A DNA stretch of 45,495 nucleotides from an uncultured Rubrobacteraceae bacterium. GTDB lineage: Bacteria; Actinomycetota; Rubrobacteria; Rubrobacterales; Rubrobacteraceae. The notes under the pieces are model-generated. The model searched no databases. It was not told the DNA's origin and was given only the letters and a program-made list of their open reading frames with translations. Within the stretch, counting starts at the first letter, position 1. The number at the start of each line of letters is the position of its first letter. This document shows positions 33,748 through 41,901 of this stretch, piece by piece. A program made the translations under genes and the position numbers. The stretch lies in NCBI GenBank assembly GCA_902806065.1, contig CADCVE010000024.1:1-45495 (forward strand), read 5' to 3'.

Positions 33748-34500
33748 TGCATTCCCTCCTTAGCAGTTTTTCCGTATCCAACAGCTCCGATACTGGAGCA
33801 AGGGACACGATTAGTCAATAATTGTTTGTAAATTGTTACGAAACCTTAACAAAACGAAGCCGTGACAGTCGAATGTGAGGATTATGGTGGGGGAGCGACT
33901 CGTATCAGGTATTCGCTCATCAGCTCGGTGGTGCCCCACGAGAACGGCAAGAACACCACCGCCCGTTCGCAAGAGGATTTAGTCACCCGGGTGGCGGAGA
34001 AACACAAGTCAGCCTTTTCACTTCGGCACCCCCCAGGCGATCCTCGCTGGGCTACCCTGCCCGATTCCATCACCCTCGGGTGCAAGCCACACGTGCCCCG
34101 GGCGGTGCACGGACACATGAACGACGCCTTGAGCTGATACCAGAGCAGGCATTGTGGCAACGTTCCGGATCGTAAGTGATGGGTGCTGTGTGCGTATTCC
34201 GCCCGCCGACACAGCTAGTGGCAGACCGCCACAAACAGGGCCACGAGGATCGCCTGTATCGCCGAAAATCAGTTGGAGACACAGAGACCCCTACCCGAGC
34301 CCTCAGAGGCCGTTAGAACGGCTCTGGTGGCCTCTGAGAAGATGATAAAGCGTTAGTCACTAGATTCAGTGACGAGAATGAGATCAGGTGATCCTTGTGG
34401 TTCTTCGAGTACATAACCCGAGGGTCTACCCAGCCGTCACGGGGCGATTGCGACGCTGGTAGGCGAGGTCCTCGTCGTGCGTCTGTAGCCCTGGGGTCGG
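33748..34500. other. Region without a convincing gene
   Basis: Overlapping frames on both strands near 33860-34160 look like shadows and lack ribosome binding sites. A hairpin sits at 34302-34338 (see its own entry). No other gene or repeat recognised. Confidence 0.35.
34302..34338. terminator. 10-bp hairpin in the 34-kb gap
   Basis: CTCAGAGGCC pairs with GGCCTCTGAG around a 17-base loop, itself partly self-complementary (GTTAGAAC). Its gene is unclear; it may end a small transcript in this gap. Confidence 0.45.
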
Positions 34501-34525
34501 GGTACACTGGCCAGAAAGGAGAGAG

Positions 34526-34818
34526 ATGGATCTCTGTATAAGCGATTGTTGAAAGAGCGAGCGGAAGAGGAGCGACACAGGGAGAGACCCCTGCGTATGT
34601 TCCACAACGTGGACTCCCCGGTCCTGGATAGACGGTTGGCTGACGCTCCGGAGAACCGTCCAGGGTACGCTCCCGATCTGGTCCTGCTCCATCGTTACAC
34701 CCACACGGGTCCCACGAACGCCGGGACGTGTATGAGATATGTGGCCTTAAGGCAGAAGTACGTGAAGGAGCACGTCGAACTTGTAAACGAGGTCCGGGGC
34801 CAGGGAGCGTTGTTGTGA
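34526..34818 (+). CDS. Small hypothetical gene with an odd start
   Basis: A frame to TGA 34816 has coding character: LLKERAEEERHRERPLRMFH, YAPDLVLLHRYTHTG, TCMRYVALRQKYVKEH. Its best ribosome binding site, AAAGGAGAGAG, lies directly before ATG 34526. That ATG is in another phase and gives only MDLCISDC before a TGA which overlaps the TTG start (34549) of the main frame. A TACACT box at 34503 would place transcription start between. So either a leader peptide couples to the main frame, or a frameshift near 34545 broke the original start. No family recognised. Confidence 0.4.
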
Positions 34819-34880
34819 TCGCTTTTGCACGCACTTGATGTTCCTCCCTTTTGCTGCCGTTTGTATCCCCACCCAGTAAT

Positions 34881-34916
34881 GGAGGGGCACGACCGTAGAG
34901 TAGGTCGTGCCCCTCC
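34881..34916. terminator. Perfect 14-bp hairpin
   Basis: GGAGGGGCACGACC pairs exactly with GGTCGTGCCCCTCC across an eight-base loop. It lies between the converging genes at 34526 (+) and 34987 (-) and suits a bidirectional terminator. Confidence 0.75.
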
Positions 34917-34986
34917 TCGCACACGCAACGCTGCGATCGTACGCCCAGCTTCGAGACGTCAACCCCGTACTACGTGGTCTTCAGTC

Positions 34987-37185
34987 CTACACGCCGAGTA
35001 TCCGGCACTGGGCCTCCTCCACTTCTCCAGGGGTGGGGTCGCGGTCAAGTTCACGGAAGACGCCCTCTGCTATCAAGAAGCTGGGGGCGGCGGTCACGTG
35101 TTCGGGGCGTTCGGCGACGTGGCGACGCAACACCCTCTCCACCTCCAAAAGCCATGCCCGGTCCGCCTCCGTCTCGACATCATCGTCCGCGTCGGTCCAG
35201 ACGGGGGCATCAGAGTCCCCGAGATTCGAATCCTGGGAGAAGGAGCCGGAGCCCGTCGATGACCCCATGGTGTCTCCGCTGCCGGTACCGGCATGTTCTG
35301 CCTCAGATTTACCCTCGGTACCCTCGGTACTCTCGGCATCGGCGTCCACGTTACCTTCATGAGCAGCAGTATCGAGGGTAGACAACGAGAGCACAATGAT
35401 CGGGCTGCTGCCTCTATAGGCCTCCGTTAAGGAAAGGGCGTCGTCCTGCCGGGCGATCTCCCTGATCATCTTGCCGAAAGGTACCGGTCCACGGGGCAGA
35501 CCGGGGGCAGAGCGAGCCCTGAAGATACCGTACAACACCTCGGTCATACCCTCCCATCTGCCCCCCTGCTCGCGGAGGAAACCCTTTAACGACGCCGCCA
35601 GCAGGTTCTGGGGCTTATCCCCGTTGAGCTTGGCGTGCACCCTCCGGGCGTGGGCCTTGAAGTAGGCGACGAGATCCGCAGCGGCCCTAACGTCCTGCTT
35701 GATTACCATATTGCTGGAGAAGACTCGACCGGAATCACCCCGCCCCGCGATGCGCACCAAGGCCATTATGAGGGTGAGGCGGCCCAGGTAGGCTTCGAGC
35801 TTTGCCCAGGGCCCTGTGAGGTACTGCGGGAACTGCGGGTGCTCCATCTCCTCACGCAAGGAGTCGACCTCGTTGACCCAGATCTCCTTGGCGTTGCGGG
35901 CGAATTCCAGCCGCTTTGGGACAGGATCGCCATTTTCGTCCACCTCCATCTCGAGGTTGTACAAACCGTCGTAAATCTCCTGGTAACCTTCAACGGCCTC
36001 GTCACTGATCTCGTTGTCGTTGTAGCGGCTATAGACGGGATCCGGGTAGGCGAGAAGGAACCTGTCTACGAACCCGTCGTCGCGGTTGTTCTTCAGCTCA
36101 GGTAGTATCTGCGGCTGGATCGAGCCCACCACGCACACGAAGGGAAGCGGAATTATGATGGGCACGTCCCCGCCCTTCCGGTCCACGGCGATGGGGGAGC
36201 CTGACCACATGGAGAGGTAGACCTGTTGGTCGGAGCCCTTACCGCCCGCCTTGTACTGGTTCATCCCCTTCACGAACGCCGACAACTCGTCCTTGCCGAC
36301 GATGAGACCTCGAGGATTAACTTCCTCGCGATTCACGAGGGCCTCTACCGTGGTGTCGTCCACGGCGGTCCGCCTCATGACAGGCTTCTCTGGTTCGGGA
36401 GGTTCAGGCTGGCCGTTATCCCTCGCCTGCTCCTTTTCGTCCTCCCAACGACTGTGCTGGTCAGGGTACTCTGCCACATCCTTGCGGTACTCCCGCAGAA
36501 GAATCGCCTGGCGGTTCCAGACCGGCCTCATAGCCACCTTGAAGGCCGGGGTCTTCTTCTGCCCGGGGTCTGCAACTACCGCCGCGTAAACACCCGCACT
36601 CTCGGTCCAGCCCCCCTTTATCTTCAGCACGTGGCTATTGCCAATCGCCGCCCCGAGTGCACCCAGCATCGGAACGGCGATAAACTCGGGCGGGCAACCG
36701 ATGGACGCGGCGGCCTCCTCGACGATCCTCCTCAACCTGGGCCGCAACGCTCGCGTAGGGAACGCGGGGACAGGAGGTAGCTTGGTGGGCATAGCGTCCG
36801 ATAGCGAGGAATCAGCGTCGCCGTGACCGTCCGTGCTAGTACCTGGTCCTCGTCGGTCGTAGCAACCAGGCTCGTAATGCTCTCGCATCTCCGGCCACCC
36901 GTAGCTCTGGCACGAGTCGTGCTGACACCCGGCAGCGACGGCACCGTTCTCGAACTGCACGATGTAGCAGCTACTGTCCGTGTGCCCGTTCCAGGGGCAC
37001 TCCTGCAGCACCCACCTGCGATCCTTATCGTTCCACTTCCCTACCCTCAAGACCTCGATGTCGTGGTCCTGCAGCCACTGGTCCACATCGAACCCACCCC
37101 GACCGCGGGCAGAACTGCCGCGAGGCGGGGACGGATTCATGAGGGTCATGGCCTCAAGCAACTCCCGGTCAACTACTATCGTCAT
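34987..37185 (-). CDS. DUF3987 replication protein
   Basis: 732 residues. The N-terminus has a Cys/His cluster (ECPWNGHTDSSCYIVQF, then GCQHDSC) of the primase zinc-finger kind. Residues about 150-560 match DUF3987 (PF13148): PEFIAVPMLGALGAAIGNSH, VADPGQKKTPAFKVAMRPV, LIVGKDELSAFVKGMNQY, DDGFVDRFLLAYPDP. These proteins carry a degenerate helicase/ATPase-like domain and accompany primase-polymerases on phages, plasmids and islands. A low-complexity acidic/Ser-Gly linker (about 625-690) leads to a small C-terminal helical domain. Its ATG overlaps the TGA of the primase gene as ATGA, so the two are translationally coupled and act together in element replication. Confidence 0.85.
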   Translation of the reverse strand: MTIVVDRELLEAMTLMNPSPPRGSSARGRGGFDVDQWLQDHDIEVLRVGKWNDKDRRWVLQECPWNGHTDSSCYIVQFENGAVAAGCQHDSCQSYGWPEMREHYEPGCYDRRGPGTSTDGHGDADSSLSDAMPTKLPPVPAFPTRALRPRLRRIVEEAAASIGCPPEFIAVPMLGALGAAIGNSHVLKIKGGWTESAGVYAAVVADPGQKKTPAFKVAMRPVWNRQAILLREYRKDVAEYPDQHSRWEDEKEQARDNGQPEPPEPEKPVMRRTAVDDTTVEALVNREEVNPRGLIVGKDELSAFVKGMNQYKAGGKGSDQQVYLSMWSGSPIAVDRKGGDVPIIIPLPFVCVVGSIQPQILPELKNNRDDGFVDRFLLAYPDPVYSRYNDNEISDEAVEGYQEIYDGLYNLEMEVDENGDPVPKRLEFARNAKEIWVNEVDSLREEMEHPQFPQYLTGPWAKLEAYLGRLTLIMALVRIAGRGDSGRVFSSNMVIKQDVRAAADLVAYFKAHARRVHAKLNGDKPQNLLAASLKGFLREQGGRWEGMTEVLYGIFRARSAPGLPRGPVPFGKMIREIARQDDALSLTEAYRGSSPIIVLSLSTLDTAAHEGNVDADAESTEGTEGKSEAEHAGTGSGDTMGSSTGSGSFSQDSNLGDSDAPVWTDADDDVETEADRAWLLEVERVLRRHVAERPEHVTAAPSFLIAEGVFRELDRDPTPGEVEEAQCRILGV

Positions 37186-37856
37186 ACATTTACCTCCGTA
37201 GGAACCTTCAACAGCTCTGAGCGACGGTGAGGACGCCCGGGGACGTCATCGCCCTTGCGGGCCATCGTCCCGTAGACCTTCGATATCCTCGCCGCGTTGT
37301 AGACGCTCGTGTCTACCTTGACTTTCTCGTCATCGAACCTGAACGCCAAGGCTTGGAGCACGTTCTTCACGAGATCCGTGGACTCCTGATCGTTGGGTAG
37401 GTCGATGCGGTAGAGTAGGTGGTACCCGTTGCCAGAATCACCGACCACCGGATCGGGCCAGCCACGGCCCCTCAGATACTCCCTGACCTCGCGGGCCCGC
37501 AACTCGGCCGCTTCCTTCTCCGCCTCTGTCGAGGACACCCCCGAAGGTCTTACGCAGTCGAAGTCCAACAACAACCACTGGCGGCGTAGTACGTCCCTAT
37601 CCGAGGTGGTGTTTTTGGGCCGCTCTTTCGTGCGATTGGCCGCCCTGGCGAACAGAGCGGGATCAACCCGATTCAGGGTTACGTAGACTTCGTAGCCGCG
37701 TAAATCCATGCGGTGAGCAGCCGCGACGAAGTCGTCCCCGTTGTCGAAGTACCCAGAGACGGTCTGCTTGTCCCCAAAGGCCCGGATCTCCGTGACGTCA
37801 CCAGACTCGACGAGAGCATCGTAAGTCTGCCGTATCTGGTCTTTGACACCGCTCAT
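37182..37856 (-). CDS. Primase-polymerase (archaeo-eukaryotic primase fold)
   Basis: 224 residues. Catalytic motif I is LLLDFDCVRP (Asp98, Asp100), motif II GDSGNGYHLLYRID (His146), and a third acidic position lies in KVDTSVYNAARISKVYGT, followed by RKGDDVPGRPHRRS. This set matches the small AEP/RepB-like prim-pols of plasmids and integrated elements. It would make primers or short DNA at the element's origin. It is the first gene of the replication pair and reads away from the hairpin/repeat region at 38.1-38.2 kb. ATG 37856 (MSGVKDQIRQTYDALV). Confidence 0.85.
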   Translation of the reverse strand: MSGVKDQIRQTYDALVESGDVTEIRAFGDKQTVSGYFDNGDDFVAAAHRMDLRGYEVYVTLNRVDPALFARAANRTKERPKNTTSDRDVLRRQWLLLDFDCVRPSGVSSTEAEKEAAELRAREVREYLRGRGWPDPVVGDSGNGYHLLYRIDLPNDQESTDLVKNVLQALAFRFDDEKVKVDTSVYNAARISKVYGTMARKGDDVPGRPHRRSELLKVPTEVNV

Positions 37857-38475
37857 TTGTGGCTCCCCGGCAGGTCGAGCCGTGAGCCGTGGGGGTCACC
37901 ATCTATATGTCTGGTATCCTGAACGTGCAAGTGAATGAGATCTCCTTTCTCTTTTGCTTGCAGTGCTTGGAGCCGGTCGGCGAGTTCCGGGACGCCAATC
38001 TGGGTTCTCGCCGCCGCTCCTCAAGGTCTGTCGTCTGACCTTCTCGATCATGGGCCTAGCGTAACACGCCTAGTATGTTAACCCCCTACCCCCCCTTTCC
38101 CCTTAACAATGGGCTTTAGCTGCCAACAGATCTCCGAAAGGAAAGGGCAATACGAGTGTATTAACCCCCCTAGAGAGAGCCCTTAACCTCAAAAGTCTTA
38201 TTAAGAAAAACAAATTTTTCTTAATAAGACTCAGTAATGCCAAACAGAGCACCGCACCTTACGGAGCCACTATCTACCTCGGGTATAGTTATTTGTGTAA
38301 CAAGGAGAATCTTCGGTACGTGTGTACCTGCGGAAGAGAGTATCGAACGCATGTCCTCCATCGCCTGAAGCCATCTTCCTGTAGAGACTCCGTAATTTAC
38401 GAGGAATACGTGTCAATGGTCATGATCATGTTGGGGCCCTCCAGAAGCTCCCGAACACGTTTGGGAATCGATTCC
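37857..38475. other. Putative replication origin with AT-rich perfect hairpin
   Basis: No gene with coding character. At 38195-38230 a 16-bp arm (GTCTTATTAAGAAAAA) pairs perfectly with its reverse complement over a CAAA loop. This makes a strikingly AT-rich hairpin in GC-rich DNA. Just upstream, TTAACCCCCTA (38078) and TTAACCCCCCTA (38161) repeat, with CTTAAC variants at 38102 and 38182. Position beside the prim-pol operon, AT content and iteron-like repeats suggest the origin and/or operator of the replication module. Confidence 0.5.
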
Positions 38476-38544
38476 TACCCTCGGTACCCTAGATCTCCCC
38501 ACTCCCAGGTTACTGCATCACCGAGAGTACCTAGAGTAGAATCC
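38476..38544 (+). repeat. 69-bp direct repeat with internal inverted arms, copy 1
   Basis: Starts CTACCCTCGGTACCCTAG and ends CCTAGAGTAGAATC. Arms at 38476-38494 and 38522-38540 are inverted repeats of each other (about 16 of 19 positions). Its partner is at 40102; the last 29 bases are identical. It lies 110 bp before the ApeA gene. Confidence 0.8.
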
Positions 38545-38653
38545 TGGTCAATCGAGTCACGCAATACTTAGGCTCACCCCCAAATACCTGGCCGCATCTT
38601 CTATTTTTAACAAGTGGTATCAACATCTGCCCAACTGAGAAGGAGATGTAGCA

Positions 38654-40009
38654 TTGAACGAAACGTTAGAGTACCAGGGGTTCTGGTGGCTGCCTGGTGC
38701 AGACGGGGACAAAGTTCCTGGCCTCCTCAAGTTCGAGCCCGACGACGGTTCGACCCTGGATCTACTTGGGTCGCTCAAGGGCTTGAAAGGCGTCATTGAC
38801 CCCCTTGAGCCGGAGATTATCCTGGGCCTCTCATCTGATGGGAAGCTCATTACGTTGGCGGATTGCAGGAAAACCTCAGGCAACTTGGCATTCGGTAGTG
38901 GCTTCTCAACCTCCACCTTCGCTGTAAACACGATCTTCGCGGGTGAACATTTTTGGCGAGCAGAGGACATCGAGTTTGAGAGGCTCCAGGTCGAGTACCT
39001 GCACCTAGGAGCGTGGGCACATTCATCGGTCTTCGAGATGGAGATGATCGACCAGCCAGATGTCCAACCGTTTACGGTGAGGCACAAGATCGCTGAGCCT
39101 ATGACCGCCACCGTGAAGGACGGATACGAGGTGATCTTGTACTTTGGATCCTACCGTGAGTGGTCCCGTCTCCCAGTTACCTGGGTGAATATTACCCAGC
39201 CTGCCGAGCTTGTCATTAGGTTTCCAGAGAAGGAGCCCTTCGATCGTCTCAGCGACATCGTCTTCCGTCTCCAGCACCTTTTGAGCCTCGGGACGAGGAG
39301 GTCCGTATACCCTGTCGCCGTTAGGGGTTACACGGGTCCCGTGGGCGAGGCAAGGCAGGTGGACGTCTCCTACAGGACACTTGGCAGAAGCGGTATCTCC
39401 CAGGAGAGGCCGGAGCTGTACGAGATGCTCTTCTCCCGCCGATCCCTCCCCGGGGGATTTGGGCCCGCTGTCGCAAGCTGGCTTGAGGGGGCCGAGAAAC
39501 TGGATCCCGTCTATAGACTCTTCCTCGGCACCGTGTATAACCCCTCCGCATTCATAGAGCAACAGTTCTTGAGTCTTGTGACGGCCCTGGAGGTCTACCA
39601 CAGGAGGGCCGTATCCACCCCTCAACCGCCGGAAAAGCACGACAAGCGTAAGCGGGAGATCCTCGAAGCCGTGCCCGCCGATCACAGATACTGGCTGGAG
39701 CGGGAGCTTAAGTTTAGCCACGAGCCCACCCTCGAGGCGAGGCTCCACGAGATCTTTCGCAAGAACCTCGAAATCACGCAGGCTGTGGTGGGGAGAAAGA
39801 AAAAGGCCAGGGCGGACTTCATACAAGAGGTCGTTAACGCCAGGAACTACCGTGCTCACTTTGATGAAAGATTGGAGGGTAGGGCCGCCAGGGGTGTGAA
39901 GCTGCATCCGATCAACCAGAAGCTCACGCTCCTGCTGGAGGGATGCTTGACGGCGGAGATCGGGTTCGAAGCCGACGAGATAAAGAACGCTATTTTGGGT
40001 GTACGGTAA
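38654..40009 (+). CDS. ApeA-type HEPN anti-phage protein
   Basis: 451 residues from TTG 38654, seven bases after AAGGAGA. The N-terminus LEYQGFWWLPGADGDKVPG begins an ApeA N-terminal domain: WxP, then LKFEPDDGSTLDLLGSL and a beta-rich region to about 290. The C-terminal part is an ApeA-like HEPN domain. LSLVTALEVYHRR begins its first helix, and VNARNYRAHFDERL carries the RNase motif Arg397-x4-His402. ApeA-family proteins are abortive-infection defence factors, with HEPN cleaving RNA (known from E. coli homologues). It stands alone between two 69-bp repeats inside the mobile element, so it looks like a self-contained defence cassette. Lower GC than host genes is not obvious. Confidence 0.8.
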   Translation: MNETLEYQGFWWLPGADGDKVPGLLKFEPDDGSTLDLLGSLKGLKGVIDPLEPEIILGLSSDGKLITLADCRKTSGNLAFGSGFSTSTFAVNTIFAGEHFWRAEDIEFERLQVEYLHLGAWAHSSVFEMEMIDQPDVQPFTVRHKIAEPMTATVKDGYEVILYFGSYREWSRLPVTWVNITQPAELVIRFPEKEPFDRLSDIVFRLQHLLSLGTRRSVYPVAVRGYTGPVGEARQVDVSYRTLGRSGISQERPELYEMLFSRRSLPGGFGPAVASWLEGAEKLDPVYRLFLGTVYNPSAFIEQQFLSLVTALEVYHRRAVSTPQPPEKHDKRKREILEAVPADHRYWLERELKFSHEPTLEARLHEIFRKNLEITQAVVGRKKKARADFIQEVVNARNYRAHFDERLEGRAARGVKLHPINQKLTLLLEGCLTAEIGFEADEIKNAILGVR

Positions 40010-40101
40010 CTCTGCACAAATAAATTCTGGAACCTTCTAGCAGGGCAAGGTAATCTGCAGGGGTTCTATGGAGCACCTCGCCGATCTTAAGCAATGTAGA
40101 T

Positions 40102-40169
40102 CTACCCTCGGTACTCTAGGGTCCCCACTTCCGGGTTGCCGCATCACCGAGAGTACCTAGAGTAGAATC
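40102..40169 (+). repeat. 69-bp direct repeat, copy 2
   Basis: Same orientation as 38476-38544, with about eight differences including one gap; last 29 bases identical. Also contains inverted arms. It lies 92 bp after the ApeA stop and 62 bp before the DUF11 protein gene. Confidence 0.8.
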
Positions 40170-40231
40170 GTAACCATCCGTTCGACGGAGTTGGTGGCGA
40201 CGTCTACTCCTAGGATCGTGAGGTAGAAGAA

Positions 40232-40702
40232 GTGCGGAGAATAGTTTGTTTAGGGACGTTATCGGTAGTGTTCGTACTTATGTTTGCGGCTCCGGCTTGG
40301 GCTCAAGAACTGGTTGTCAACAAGGAAGACAACCCCGACCCGGTCGAGGTGGGAGACCTACTTCTCTACACCATAGTCGTAGAGAACGCTGGTAATGAAA
40401 CGGCCACGGATGTTGTTCTCGGCGACGCACTACCAGTCAACACTACGTTCGTCTCGGCTACCCCCTCCGCAGGCATTGTGTGTATCGTACCGTCGCCGGG
40501 AACCAGGGGTGGCATAGTAACCTGCAACTTGGGCAACCTTGAGCCCGACGAAGTCGGCACCGTAGAGATATTGGTCAGGCCGACGGCGGAAGCGGGAGAG
40601 GTAGGGTTCGTTACGAATACAGTGACGATTGCGGGAACAAACACCACTCCCGCCGTGGCTACAGAATTAACTCAGGTCATCCCGAACGATGAGGAGAATT
40701 AG
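40232..40702 (+). CDS. Secreted DUF11-domain protein, with in-frame continuation after TAG
   Basis: 156 residues from GTG 40232, with a Sec signal peptide (residues 1-24, ending APAWA). The rest is one DUF11/CARDB-like beta domain: VNKEDNPDPVEVGDLLLYTI, VVENAGNETATDVVLGDALP, VTCNLGNLEPDEVGTVEI. Such domains form extracellular stalks. After the TAG at 40700 the same frame runs 48 codons more to TAG 40847, with PGAGEPGAGEPG repeats and an acidic stretch ending SGDVNQSFEVS. The last motif resembles ESGEVEQTFEVS in the exported protein at 41515. Readthrough would give a 205-residue protein; otherwise a nonsense mutation shortened it. Confidence 0.75.
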   Translation: MRRIVCLGTLSVVFVLMFAAPAWAQELVVNKEDNPDPVEVGDLLLYTIVVENAGNETATDVVLGDALPVNTTFVSATPSAGIVCIVPSPGTRGGIVTCNLGNLEPDEVGTVEILVRPTAEAGEVGFVTNTVTIAGTNTTPAVATELTQVIPNDEEN

Positions 40703-40918
40703 GGACCTGGAGCCGGAGAACCTGGAGCCGGAGAACCTGGTACTGGTCCACCGGCATCAGGGATTACCGAGGATGTTCAAGAGCTTGAACAGGAGGGCGA
40801 CCAGGACGCCGAGAGCGGCGATGTGAATCAGTCATTCGAGGTCAGTTAGAGAGCCTCGAGGATCTGATCTGAGGCCCCCCGAGGGGGCGGGTTAAGGTAA
40901 AGCAGGGATAAAGAAGAA

Positions 40919-40946
40919 GAGGCGGGTCCCCATAAGGACCCGCCTC
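40919..40946. terminator. Bidirectional hairpin terminator
   Basis: GAGGCGGGTCC pairs with GGACCCGCCTC over CCATAA, 11 bp, between convergent exported-protein genes. A TATT follows on the plus strand. Confidence 0.75.
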
Positions 40947-40992
40947 CTATTCGTGACTCTTTAGTTAGAGCTACTGCTGCATGCTACTGCTA

Positions 40993-41421
40993 CTACTTGA
41001 CCATCCTGCGGGCAAGCAGGCCGCCAGCGACCAGCAACGTGCCGGCACCAAGGGCGAACAGCGACGCGGTGCTACCACCGGTCTTCGGCAGCTCCTTCTT
41101 TTCTTCCTTCTTCTCCTCCATCTTCGGAGCAGGAGCAGGAGCGGGGGCCGGAGCCTGGACAACCTTCGGAGCCGGAGCCGGAGGCGGCGGGGGCGGCGGG
41201 GCCGGGCAGTCAGCCTTGGCGACTACGCCGCCAGCCTCGGCTTCTATGACCTTGCCCTTACCGTCAGGCGGACAGTCGACCTTAGCCTCAGCGTCGCCAG
41301 CCTTCGCCGTCGGAGCCTTCGTGGAGTCCGCGACCACCGGGGGCGGGTCCTGAGCCAGGGCCGGAGCCGCAGCCACCATCACTACCGCCAGCATTGCCGC
41401 CAGCATCATCAACTTCCTCAA
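40993..41421 (-). CDS. LPxTG-type surface protein, Pro/Ala-rich
   Basis: 142 residues from TTG 41421, preceded by AGGAGGTAGAAG. Signal peptide of 23 residues (ending APALA). Two Cys (KVDCPP, KADCPA) flank a repeated linker, followed by PAPAPAPAPK repeats and a run of eight prolines. The C-terminus is a textbook cell-wall sorting signal: LPKTGG, hydrophobic helix (LFALGAGTLLVAGGLLA), RRMVK. A sortase (not in the window) would link it to peptidoglycan. The Pro/Ala-rich part would act as a spacer through the wall. Same layout as the protein at 33397. Confidence 0.85.
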   Translation of the reverse strand: MRKLMMLAAMLAVVMVAAAPALAQDPPPVVADSTKAPTAKAGDAEAKVDCPPDGKGKVIEAEAGGVVAKADCPAPPPPPPPAPAPKVVQAPAPAPAPAPKMEEKKEEKKELPKTGGSTASLFALGAGTLLVAGGLLARRMVK

Positions 41422-41457
41422 CTTCTACCTCCTAGTAAGAAACGATTTTCATCAGAA

Positions 41458-41482
41458 GCGGGCCCCTACTAGAGGGACCCGC
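41458..41482. terminator. Hairpin after the exported protein gene at 41515
   Basis: GCGGGCCCCT pairs with AGGGACCCGC (one G-U pair) over ACTAG, downstream of the minus-strand gene at 41515. Confidence 0.6.
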
Positions 41483-41514
41483 CTTGTAGCACCGCTAGAG
41501 CTAGGCCCTAGCCC

Positions 41515-41865
41515 TTAGCCGGCCGCCGCAGCCTGGTTGACTTCCTGCGTGCAGGTCGTCGTGAACTCCTGGTCCTCATTGATCGTGAGGGAGTCGCCGA
41601 TCTCATCCTGCTCGATCTCCTCGATGTCCGAGGCGTACTGGATCGTACCGCTCTGCGTCTGCAGGTTACCGGTGTTAGCGGTGCCATTGACGCCGACACA
41701 CTGGTTGCCGTTGCTACCCTCGCCGGAAACCTCGAACGTCTGCTCGACCTCGCCGCTCTCGGTCTCCTGCTCGAACCCCTGCTCGACCTGAGCCATGGCC
41801 GGGATCGCCGCAACGACCAACATCGCCAAGAGTGCTGCCAGCATTACTATCTTCTTCAACTTCAC
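41515..41865 (-). CDS. Small exported acidic protein, unknown
   Basis: About 116 residues; signal peptide to AIPAMA (residue about 25). Mature part is acidic with Gln/Glu repeats: EQGFEQETESGEVEQTFEVS, then SNGNQCVGVNGTANTGNL and DEIGDSLTINEDQEFT, a two-Cys pair likely disulfide-bonded. No sorting signal or membrane helix, so probably released. Annotated from GTG 41865, but TTG 41859 has a better spaced AAAGGAGTGAAG. Shares the (E/D)SG(E/D)V-x-Q-(S/T)FEVS motif with the readthrough tail at 40703-40849. Confidence 0.65.
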   Translation of the reverse strand: MKLKKIVMLAALLAMLVVAAIPAMAQVEQGFEQETESGEVEQTFEVSGEGSNGNQCVGVNGTANTGNLQTQSGTIQYASDIEEIEQDEIGDSLTINEDQEFTTTCTQEVNQAAAAG

Positions 41866-41901
41866 TCCTTTACTGAAAGTATTAACACTACCTCTATTAT
41901 C

